Shown one piece after another: positions 1 to 6,945 of a stretch of DNA of 11,181 nucleotides. The notes beneath the pieces are model-generated. The model was not told where the DNA came from. It made no database searches and saw nothing but the letters and a program-made list of their open reading frames with translations. Each line of letters begins with the position of its first letter. Positions within the stretch are counted from its first letter, which is position 1. A program made the position numbers and the translations under genes. The DNA comes from Longimicrobiales bacterium (GTDB lineage Bacteria > Gemmatimonadota > Gemmatimonadetes > Longimicrobiales > Gaopeijiaceae), in contig JANQME010000230.1 in NCBI GenBank assembly GCA_028280205.1, forward strand, positions 1 through 11,181. The letters run 5' to 3'.

Positions 1-2530
1 GGAGGCCGGTGAGGAGGCGCGTGAGTGCCGGGGTCGCGACGAGCCCAACGAGCGTCCCGAGACCCGCGACCGTCATGCCGCGCCGCAGGACGAGTCCGAG
101 CGCCGTCTTTGGTCCCCCACCGAGCGCGATCCGGATCCCGATGTCGCGCACGTGCTGGCGGACGTAGTACGCCATGACGCCATACACCCCGACCAGCGAG
201 AGGAGCAGGGCGATCGCCGCGAGTAGGGCGACCAGCGTGCTCGTATACCGTCGGCCCGCGAGCGACTCCGTGGCCAGGTCGCGCACCGTCCGCACGTCTC
301 CGACGGGAACGCCTTCGTCGATTGCCCGGATTGCGGCGCGCACGCCGGGCACCACGCTCAGCGCGTCGCCCTGCGCCCGAACGTGCAGCCAGATCGACGA
401 GTAGCTGTCCCGAGCGAAGTCGTAGTAGATGGTGCCCAACCTTCGGGTGTCGTCGAGCCCCGACGTCTTCACGTCTTGCACGACGCCGACGATCTCCACC
501 CACGGACATCCGTCGATCGTACATCCGCCGGAACGGAAGCGACGTCCGACCGGGGAGCCTTCCGCGTAGAAGCGCGCCGCCCAGCTCTCGTCGACCACGG
601 CGTGTCGCATCGTGTCCATCGGCACGGGGTCGTACAGGCGTCCGTCGACCGCGCGAAGGCCCAGGGTGCGAAAGAAGCCGTGATCCGCCGTGATCCACGG
701 CGCCGTGAGGGGTGGGTCTCCGGGGCGCGTGGGGCGGTCGGCCAGGACGAAGTTGTTGCCGCCCTGGAGGGGCTGGGGCGGTCGGGCGTCGGCGAGGCCG
801 GCCGACAGGACGCCGGGGAGGGCCTCGATCTCGGGCAGGGTCGTCGACCAGAAGGCCCGGACATCGGCCCACGTAGGGAACTGTTCCTCCGGCAGCGTCA
901 CGAGCATCGAAACGACACCCTCGGGGTCGAACCCATAGCTCTCGCCCTCGACGTTGCCGAGCGATTCGATGAGCAGCACCGCACCCGCGAGCAGGGGCAC
1001 CGTGACCGCGAACTGGCCCGCGGCGAGTGCGCGCCGCAGGAGCAGCATGCCGCGCCCGGCCGTGGCCCGAACGCTCGTCGACGCGATCCCACTCGTGCGG
1101 TTCCGGGCGGTGGCGATCCCGGCGACCAGCCCGAACAGCAGCCAGCTTCCCACGACCACGAAAAGAAGGAACCCGACGGCCGGCGGGCCCAGTTCGATTT
1201 CCTGGACGCGAGGCAGATGGCCGACCCCGAATCGCCGGACCGTCTCGAGACCCGCCAAGGTGATGACGAAGCCCAGCGCTGCGGCGGCCGCGGCGATGAC
1301 GAAGGCCTCCGCGAGGAGCAGTCGACCGATGCGCAGCGTCGAGGCGCCGAGCGCGGACCGCACGGCCATCTCGCGTGTGCGGGTGACCCCACGTGCGACC
1401 AGGAGGCTCGCCGCGTTCGCCGACCCGATCATGAGCAGGAAGCCGACCGCGGTGAGCACGGTCAGGAGCGTGCGCCCGACGTCGCCGACCACCGCCTGCT
1501 TCAGGTCGACGAAGCCGAGCACGGCGTTCCGTTGCGTGAAGGAATCCTGCCAGATCGGGAAAATGCGTTCGGAGAGTGCCGTCAGCTGCGCTCGCGCAGT
1601 CGCCGGGTCCGAGTCCTCTCGTAGCCGGGCGATCGTCGGGTAGAAGAAGGGACCCTTTCTGGGCGGGACGTCGACCACGAGGACCGGAAACACCTCGACC
1701 GTGCGGTCGAGTGGTCCGAGTCGATCGGGGAGCACCCCGACGATCGTATTCGGCTCACCGTTCACCAGGAGCGATCGGCCCACGACGTCGGAGCCGGCCG
1801 CGAAGCTCCGCAGCCGAAACCCCTCGGTGATGAGCACCGCCGGCGCGCCACCGGGACGACCTTCGCTCTCTTCGAAGTGCCGCCCGACGATCGGGTCGTG
1901 GCCCAGGAGGGGAAAGTAGCCGGGCGTGACGTGCTTGATCGGTAACAGCTCCACGTCCGGTCCCGTCGCGACCCGGGCGGTCGATCGCGAATAGGCCGCG
2001 ATCCCCTCGAACGCCGCCGGCGGAGTCTCGAAGAGCGCGTGGACGTCGGCCATCGAGGTGCCCCACATCTGCTCCGCCGCGACCGTGCGGAGGAGCACCA
2101 TCCGATCGCCGTCCGGATAGGGCAGGGGCGCGATGAGAACGGAGTGGACGATCGCGAAAACGAGCGATGTGCCACCGATGCCGAGTCCGACGATGGTGAC
2201 GACCGCCGTGGTGAAGACCGGAACGCGAGCGAGTCCCGCGAGGCTCTGCCGGACATCGAGCACGAGGTTGGGCAGGGTATCGGCTCGCACGTCCGCCGGC
2301 GACGGGATGCCATCGAGGCGGGCGCCGAAGGTGAGACGCACGGCGAGCCGTCGGTATTCGCGTCGCAGCCAGCGATCCGCGGTCGCGCGGTCCGACGCCG
2401 CGGCCCGGAGCTCGTGCAGCTCGAGCAGCTCGTCTCGGAGACGGGTCCACTGCTCCGGGTCGAGCTTCCGCCGAAAGACGGCGTGCGCCACGATGCCCGG
2501 AGCGGGCGCTCTCCGCCGGGTGCCGCTCAT
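1..2530 (-). CDS. ADOP-family (MacB/FtsX-like) ABC transporter permease, C-terminus cut by window edge
   Basis: An uninterrupted frame of 843 codons runs from the ATG at 2530 off the left edge. It encodes a permease of the ADOP (acidobacterial duplicated orphaned permease) type. The first ~90 residues are the family's charged cytoplasmic region. Helix 1 (~107-129) follows the conserved lead-in VRQSLAGLARVPVF and precedes PLPYPDGDR. A MacB-like periplasmic domain (~135-350) is followed by helices at ~353-377, 405-428, 449-472 and 503-522, a second periplasmic domain (~530-755), and helices at ~764-788 and 815-837. The two FtsX signatures REMAVRSALGAS (~386-397) and IGIRIALGGG (~797-806) mark the duplicated permease halves. 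About 45-50 residues including the last helix should be missing. There is no ATPase domain here or nearby, as the name 'orphaned' implies. The start overlaps the PadR stop by four bases (ATGA), implying translational coupling. The substrate is unknown; relatives act in macrolide, lipoprotein or peptide efflux. Confidence 0.93.
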   Translation of the reverse strand, partial: MSGTRRRAPAPGIVAHAVFRRKLDPEQWTRLRDELLELHELRAAASDRATADRWLRREYRRLAVRLTFGARLDGIPSPADVRADTLPNLVLDVRQSLAGLARVPVFTTAVVTIVGLGIGGTSLVFAIVHSVLIAPLPYPDGDRMVLLRTVAAEQMWGTSMADVHALFETPPAAFEGIAAYSRSTARVATGPDVELLPIKHVTPGYFPLLGHDPIVGRHFEESEGRPGGAPAVLITEGFRLRSFAAGSDVVGRSLLVNGEPNTIVGVLPDRLGPLDRTVEVFPVLVVDVPPRKGPFFYPTIARLREDSDPATARAQLTALSERIFPIWQDSFTQRNAVLGFVDLKQAVVGDVGRTLLTVLTAVGFLLMIGSANAASLLVARGVTRTREMAVRSALGASTLRIGRLLLAEAFVIAAAAAALGFVITLAGLETVRRFGVGHLPRVQEIELGPPAVGFLLFVVVGSWLLFGLVAGIATARNRTSGIASTSVRATAGRGMLLLRRALAAGQFAVTVPLLAGAVLLIESLGNVEGESYGFDPEGVVSMLVTLPEEQFPTWADVRAFWSTTLPEIEALPGVLSAGLADARPPQPLQGGNNFVLADRPTRPGDPPLTAPWITADHGFFRTLGLRAVDGRLYDPVPMDTMRHAVVDESWAARFYAEGSPVGRRFRSGGCTIDGCPWVEIVGVVQDVKTSGLDDTRRLGTIYYDFARDSYSSIWLHVRAQGDALSVVPGVRAAIRAIDEGVPVGDVRTVRDLATESLAGRRYTSTLVALLAAIALLLSLVGVYGVMAYYVRQHVRDIGIRIALGGGPKTALGLVLRRGMTVAGLGTLVGLVATPALTRLLTGL

Positions 2531-2856
2531 GCTTCGTCCAGGGTGGCGCCGATCCCGTCCCAGAGCGAGATGAGATCGCGACGTGTCTCCTTCAGGCGCT
2601 CCATCCCCTCGGGGGTGAGGCGGAAGTAACGACGCACCCGTCCCGTCTTCTCCTTCCAGGAGTCGTCCATGCGCGACGAGAGGAGACCCTTCTTCTCCAG
2701 GCGCTGAAGGACGATGAAGACGGAAGACTGGGAGACCTCCCGTCCGGTCCGCGCCTCCAGCTCCAGAACGAGCGGGACGCTGTACGCCTCCCCGCCCAGC
2801 CGCACGGTCGCGAGGAGTACCTGATGCTCGAACTCGCCGAGGCGATCCCTGCCCAT
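2527..2856 (-). CDS. PadR-family winged-helix transcriptional regulator, short form
   Basis: This gene encodes a 109-residue PadR-type repressor, mostly a winged helix (~5-85) plus a short C-terminal helix in place of the longer dimerisation domain of classical PadR. Visible family features are the recognition-helix stretch SQSSVFIVLQRLEKKGLL (~42-59) and the wing RVRRYFRLTPEGMERL (~73-88). I place the start at the ATG at 2856 because a strong purine-rich Shine-Dalgarno sequence sits 6 bases upstream. The longer GTG start at 2892 would run through that Shine-Dalgarno and add 12 residues that do not look like PadR. The stop overlaps the ADOP permease start. PadR-ADOP pairs of this kind are a recurrent arrangement in Acidobacteriota and Gemmatimonadota, so the regulator most likely controls the permease and itself through the palindromes at 2906-2920 and 2949-2963. 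The effector is unknown. Confidence 0.92.
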   Translation of the reverse strand: MGRDRLGEFEHQVLLATVRLGGEAYSVPLVLELEARTGREVSQSSVFIVLQRLEKKGLLSSRMDDSWKEKTGRVRRYFRLTPEGMERLKETRRDLISLWDGIGATLDEA

Positions 2857-2859
2857 CGT

Positions 2860-2870
2860 CCCCCTCCCTC
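2860..2870 (-). promoter_or_regulatory. Ribosome binding site deciding the PadR start
   Basis: On the minus strand GAGGGAGGGGG precedes the ATG at 2856; its GGAGG core lies 6 bases from the start. It decides the PadR start against the in-frame GTG at 2892, whose reading would pass through this site. Confidence 0.75.
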
Positions 2871-2905
2871 GATTGCGGGCTGGACGTGACACGTCCCGCC
2901 TCGAG

Positions 2906-2920
2906 ACTCACAACGTGAGT
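2906..2920. promoter_or_regulatory. Probable PadR operator 1 (perfect inverted repeat)
   Basis: ACTCAC-AAC-GTGAGT is a perfect 6-bp inverted repeat with a 3-bp spacer. It covers the expected transcription start (about 2915) of the promoter at 2922-2950, where a bound repressor would block initiation. It matches the second palindrome at 2949-2963 at 11 of 15 positions when both are read in the same orientation. Assignment to the adjacent PadR is inferred from position and repetition. Confidence 0.6.
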
Positions 2921-2921
2921 G

Positions 2922-2950
2922 AGCCTAGTCCTGCCGGAGACCCGTGTCAA
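2922..2950 (-). promoter_or_regulatory. Sigma-70-type promoter of the padR-ADOP operon
   Basis: On the minus strand a perfect -35 TTGACA (2950-2945), an optimal 17-bp spacer and -10 TAGGCT (2927-2922) are visible. The -10 keeps the key T, A and final T of TATAAT. The expected start is near 2915, giving a leader of about 59 bases to the PadR ATG. The promoter lies between two related palindromes, consistent with autoregulation. Confidence 0.65.
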
Positions 2951-2963
2951 CTACGTTGTAAGT
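2949..2963. promoter_or_regulatory. Probable PadR operator 2 (imperfect inverted repeat)
   Basis: AACTAC-GTT-GTAAGT has the same 6-3-6 layout as the perfect palindrome at 2906-2920 and shares its core AC-GTT-GT; arm symmetry is 4 of 6. It overlaps the upstream edge of the -35 box by two bases. The two centres are 43 bp apart, about four helical turns, so dimers on both would sit on the same DNA face. Confidence 0.5.
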
Positions 2964-3019
2964 GAGGGCTCCCGTTCCGGCTCGCCGCGGCGCACTCGTC
3001 GGTGCGGGCCCGGCCGGCC

Positions 3020-6000
3020 TCACCTGCCCGAAGTCCGTCGGCGCAACTCCTCCGAGAAGCCCTGAACGACCATGAGGTCGGTAGCGGTGCCCGGCGTCGG
3101 GGGTGCCAAGGGCGCCATGAGAAACCGCTCGTCGTCACGGGACACGTCGTAGAAGTCGGTGCCCTCCAGCAGCGTGTGCTCGGGCCCGAGCGTGAAGAGC
3201 GCCCGCCTCCGGAGCACCAGGAACTCCGGGTCGGTCGTGACGTCGACCGCGACGAGACTCCGGTCCGCGTCGACGAAGAACAGCTCGTCCCCATCGGACG
3301 ACCATCGTGGGGAGCGTCCTCCCTCGGTGGAGATGCGGATCGGGGTCGACCCGACGTCGGGAAACGGCACCACGTAGACCTCGTCTCGACCCGATTCTTC
3401 GGAGGTGTACGCGAGCCAGCGTCCGTCGGGCGACAGGGCCGGGTCCTGTTCCGCGACGCCGGGCGTCGCGACGAGGGGAGCGGCGATGCTGTCGATGCCG
3501 GGTCGAAAGCCGACGACGTCCCGCTCGCCTTCCGTTCCGACGAGCGCACCCGGCGGGCGACGATCCAGCGACCGTCCGGAGTCGCCCGTACCTGATGGAG
3601 GCTCTGCTCTGCGTCGAGCAGCAACTCCGGCGCGCCGCTGCCGTCGGCTCGCGCGCGCCAAACGTCGTAGCTTCCCCCCTCTTCCTTGAGGAAGATCACG
3701 AAGCGGCCGTCGCCGCTCCAGCGGGCGCCGTTCTCGTCTCCATCGTCGAAGGTGAGCCGCTCAGGCGCTCCGTCCGGAAGCCGCTTCACCCAGATGTCGT
3801 CGTTCCCTTCGAGGTGAGCCGTGATCGCGAGGCGATCTCCGCTCGGGGAGAGTGCCACACTCGGGTTCTCGACGGCGGTGAACCGCCACTCCGGGTCGAC
3901 CGGCCGGGTCTGACCGGTCCGCGTCATCCACACGGCTCGATTGGTGCCCGCCGAAGGATCGGTGACGTGGCGGACGTAGACCAGCGTACCGTCCTCCGAC
4001 ATCGCGTACGTCATGACCCCGAACGGCTCCATCACCGCGAGACCTTCCGCGATCGGCTGGGCCGAGCCCAGCAGCGTGGCGGTGACGGGATCGATGGGAG
4101 CCGCCATCAGGACGCCGTCGAGTCGCCCGTAGAGCAGGTGACCCGTGGGGGCATGGGACGGCGTGTGTCCGTCGGCGAGGAAGTGTCGCTCTCCGGTGGC
4201 GAGATCGAGCGCCCAGACCTCCGCGTCGCGACCCCCGATCGCCCGAAAAACCTCGAACACGGCCATCTCGCCGCCCGGCAGGACACGAAGATACGCGTGG
4301 GCCGACTCACCGGCGCGCAACGTCGTAAGCGTATCGATCACACCCGACGCCTGCCCGTCTTCCGGCGTGCTGCCGAGCGCCCGGGCCGACGGGATGGTGA
4401 AGTACACCTTGCCGTCCGGCGCCCACTCGTAGACGGGGCCCGCGTGATCAACGAGCGTACGGCCGGGTCCCCCTTCGAGCGGCACGACGCGCAGGGGCCC
4501 GGCGAGACCGGTTGCGAAGGCGACCTCGCGGCCGTCGGGCGAAAGCCGAAACGTCGTGACTCCTTCCGTTCCCGGCACGCGAGTCGCGTCGAACCGCTCC
4601 CACCTTCGGATCCAGAGCTGTGTGCTTTCGCCGGACGGTCCCTGGCCGACGTACGCGACCCCGGAGTTGTCCGCCAGAAACTGAACGTACCTCGACTTCG
4701 GCGCCTGCCCCTCCTCGAACGGCAACGAAAACCGGGCGACGGGCGGAGGAGGACCCGGGCGAAGGAGCGACCATGCCAGCGCCGAGGCGAACACGAGGGC
4801 CGCGATGGCGAAGACGGCGCTCATGGAGGCCCAGCGACGAGCGTCCGCCGAGCTCGCCAGGGTGTCTCCCCCGTATCGAAACGTCGGGTCGTCGAGCGCG
4901 TTTACGAACTGCAGTGCATTCGTGAAGCGATCCGCGGGGAGCTTCTCCAACGCCTTTCGGACGGCTCCGTCCACGTGGGCCGGAACGGCGGTCCGGGCCT
5001 TCACCGGAGCCGGGGTATCCCCGGTGAGGATCTTCGCCAGCACCGCGTGCGCGCTCGAGCCGGTGTGCGGGGGCTCGCCGACGAGCATCTCGTACAAGAC
5101 GCAACCGAGCGAATACACATCGCTGGCCGCGGTCGGCTCGCGGTCCGCCGACGCCTGCTCGGGGCTCATGTAGTACGGGGTCCCGACCGATCGCCCGGTC
5201 TCGGTGAGCCGGCCGGAACCCGCCGACCTGGCCGCGAGCGCGATCCCGAAGTCCGAGATCACCGGCATCCCGTCCTGAAGGAGGACGTTGCCCGGTGTGA
5301 CGTCCCGGTGGATCACGCCCCGGCGGTGCGCGTAGTCGAGTGCTTCGCCGACGCTCCTTGCGATCCGCACCGCGTCCTCGACGGGCAGTTGTCCCTCGCG
5401 GTCCAGCCGTTCGCGGAGGCTTTCCCCCTCGACGTACGGCATGACGTAGAAGAGGAACGGACCGGCCTGGCCGGAGTCGAAGAGGGGAAGGATCCGGGGA
5501 TGTTGGAGGTTGGCCGTGGTCTTGATCTCCGCCAGGAAGCGATCGGCTCCCACGGCCGCCGCGAGCTCGGGCTTCATGATCTTCAGGGCGACGCTACGCT
5601 CGTGCCGCAGATCGTCCGCCAGATAGACCGTCGCCATGCCGCCTTCGCCGAGCCGGCGCTGCACGCGGTATCGGCCCTCCAGCGCAACGTTGAGCCTCGT
5701 GATTCCGCCGTGAGCATCGAAGGCGTCGGGGGGCGGCGTTCGGGCGCGACGGAGAAGATCGTCGCGATCGGGTACGGCGAGCTCCTCCGAGACGATTCCG
5801 AAAACCTCGAGCGAATGGTCGACGTTTTTCAGCTCGAATTCGCCGAGCGACGTCGTCGCGATGTCGGGTTGATTCTTGATCTCGTCGTATGCCTTCGCGG
5901 AGATCAGAATGCTGCCCGCCGTGCCCAGCGACTGGATCCGAGCCGCGATGTTGAGGCTGTCGCCGTAGGCACCTTGGGTGTCGTAGGCGATGTCCCCCTG

Positions 6001-6294
6001 GTGGATCCCGATCCGTAGCGGCACGGCGGGGTCTTCGCGAAGGCCCTTCTGGACCTCGATCGCGGCCTGAACCGCGTCCACGACGTTGGGGAACACGGTG
6101 AGGCTTCCGTCACCCAGATACTGGAGCAGGTCACCGCCGTGCGCCTCGACCGCGGCCTCCAGCTCCTCCCGGTGACGTCGTCGGGCGATACGGGCGGACT
6201 CCTCGTCCTGCTGCATGAGCGTCGTGTACCCGACGACGTCCGTGAACATCACCGCGAGGAGGCGGCGTCTCTTGGCGGTGCTCGGGTGGCTCAC
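3020..6294 (-). CDS. Class III nucleotidyl cyclase - Ser/Thr kinase - TM - PD40/TolB propeller fusion, with frameshift
   Basis: GTG start with GGAG 7 bases upstream. Cyclase ~12-165: FTDVVGYT with metal ligand D19, GDG with D62, and GDSLNIAARI with N115 and R119; the purine-specifying Lys and Asp positions are Gln58 and Gly108. PknB-like kinase ~205-470: GEGGMATVYLA loop, K238 in VALKIM, E256, catalytic loop HRDVTPGN (D331, N336, usual Lys replaced by T333), DFG 348-350, SPEQ 377-380. One membrane helix at ~488-511 should place the kinase inside and the PD40/TolB propeller repeats (SPDG-type blades) outside. The unbroken frame continues to 2947, but after about residue 915 (near 3550) it stops resembling a propeller. 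Clear propeller sequence (ALSPDGRWLAY, DEVYVVPFPDVG) and the family-like tail VVQGFSEELRRR continue in the frame ending at 3020. Read through the shift, the product is about 1091 residues. It lies 22 bases after the DUF2147 gene, a likely operon. Confidence 0.88.
3549..3551 (-). other. Apparent -1 frameshift in a G run within the kinase propeller
   Basis: Upstream the frame reads GRWIVARR; the correct continuation GALVGTEGERDVVGFRPG lies one base back. Adding one G to the GGG run here joins both halves with no lost residue. No slippery heptamer is visible, so a base-call error or real indel is more likely than programmed shifting. Confidence 0.7.
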
Positions 6295-6316
6295 GGGCGA
6301 TCTCCGAAGCCGGGCG

Positions 6317-6739
6317 TCACGACGAGCCGTCGGGCACTCGGGTCCATTCGAGGGTTCGGCCCCGGAAGCCCGCCGACACCTTGATCTTCAGCGTCTCCGC
6401 ATCCTCGAGCTCCAGCTTCGCGTCTCGGGCTTTGCCGTTGGCCGGTCTGATGATCTTGCCGTCCTTCCACTCCTCGTCCTCGGCGTCGTACGTGAATCCC
6501 TCGAGCACGATGAAGCCGACGCGGTCGACCTCCGGGTCGGGCTCGCTCTGCCACACGATCCGACCGCAGTACTGCTCGTCGCACCGAAAGATCTCGACGT
6601 GTGCGTCGCCCAGCTCGGTCAACCAGACCCCGAGGACGGCGTCCGGGTCATCGGCGCCGCTTCTGTCGACGGAGGGTGTGGAAAGGGGCGTGACCGCCAT
6701 CATGGATCCGATCCAAAGCGCGAATGCCGCGTTCATCAT
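6317..6739 (-). CDS. DUF2147 family small exported protein
   Basis: This 140-residue protein has the DUF2147 pattern: LGVWLTELGDAHVEIFRC (~36-53), CGRIVW (58-63), an LEGFTYD-x-EWKDGKI region (~79-96), the charged stretch NGKARDAKLELEDAETLKIKV (~101-121), and the closing GRTLEWTRV (~127-135). DUF2147 proteins are periplasmic or secreted and of unknown function. A hydrophobic N-terminus (~3-19) suggests a signal peptide, though without the usual positive charge. Two cysteines (53, 58) could form a disulfide. It appears somewhat shorter than typical members, lacking much of the linker before the LEGF segment. Two adjacent ATGs (6739, 6736) follow a GGAG at 6747-6744; the second has the better spacing (7 rather than 4 bases). 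It is the first gene of the unit with the cyclase-kinase and lies about 32 bases after the predicted sigma-54 start point. Confidence 0.88.
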   Translation of the reverse strand: MMNAAFALWIGSMMAVTPLSTPSVDRSGADDPDAVLGVWLTELGDAHVEIFRCDEQYCGRIVWQSEPDPEVDRVGFIVLEGFTYDAEDEEWKDGKIIRPANGKARDAKLELEDAETLKIKVSAGFRGRTLEWTRVPDGSS

Positions 6740-6781
6740 AAGTCTCCGTTTCGTATGTGGATTCCGGACGGATCTCCACTA

Positions 6782-6797
6782 GGCAGGGAGGATGCCA
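6782..6797 (-). promoter_or_regulatory. Candidate sigma-54 (-24/-12) promoter of the DUF2147/cyclase-kinase operon
   Basis: On the minus strand TGGCAT-CCTCC-CTGCC matches the consensus TGGCAC-N5-TTGCA: the -24 GG and -12 GC are present at exactly the required spacing, and TGGCA is complete. The predicted start is near 6771, giving a leader of about 32 bases that includes the Shine-Dalgarno. The two genes just upstream encode GAFTGA-bearing sigma-54 activators, which strongly supports the call. The -10/-35 alternative looks poor here. Confidence 0.6.
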
Positions 6798-6897
6798 GAC
6801 GACGCGTCGCTCTAATCGTCGATCCAAGAACTTGCGGGACAGAGGGTTACGGGTATGTCTCCCGATGACGAACAGGGGGGTCGACGCGGCGTCGGCG

Positions 6898-6918
6898 CGC
6901 GATTTCACGGAAACCGCG
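6898..6918. promoter_or_regulatory. Inverted repeat, possible upstream activator site
   Basis: CGCGATTTC-ACG-GAAACCGCG pairs at 8 of 9 arm positions. Its centre (6908) lies about 137 bp upstream of the predicted sigma-54 start, in the usual range for an enhancer site bound by a Fis-type helix-turn-helix activator. Because it also lies 28 bases past the stop of the gene ending at 6946, a hairpin terminator is the alternative, but no T run follows it on the minus strand. Confidence 0.45.
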
Positions 6919-6945
6919 AGATGTCACGGGGTCCGGACGGCGGTC

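Noticed and set aside
383..1624. A 413-codon plus-strand frame within the ADOP region
   Set aside because: The minus-strand permease frame is continuous over 843 codons with clear FtsX signatures; the plus-strand product is low-complexity and charged.
2991..3006. Small hairpin CGCAC-N6-GTGCG between the kinase stop and the padR promoter, as a terminator
   Set aside because: The stem is only 5 bp and no T run follows on the minus strand.
2947..3019. C-terminal extension of the kinase frame to 2947
   Set aside because: It is the out-of-frame reading after the apparent indel near 3550; propeller homology continues in the frame that stops at 3020.
3307..6018. A 903-codon open frame on the plus strand opposite the cyclase-kinase gene
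   Set aside because: It is Arg/Pro-rich with no recognisable domain and is exactly antisense to a strongly supported gene; long antisense frames are common in GC-rich DNA.
6648..6908. An 86-codon minus-strand frame overlapping the DUF2147 start
   Set aside because: It has no family resemblance, overlaps DUF2147 in another frame and covers the candidate sigma-54 promoter.
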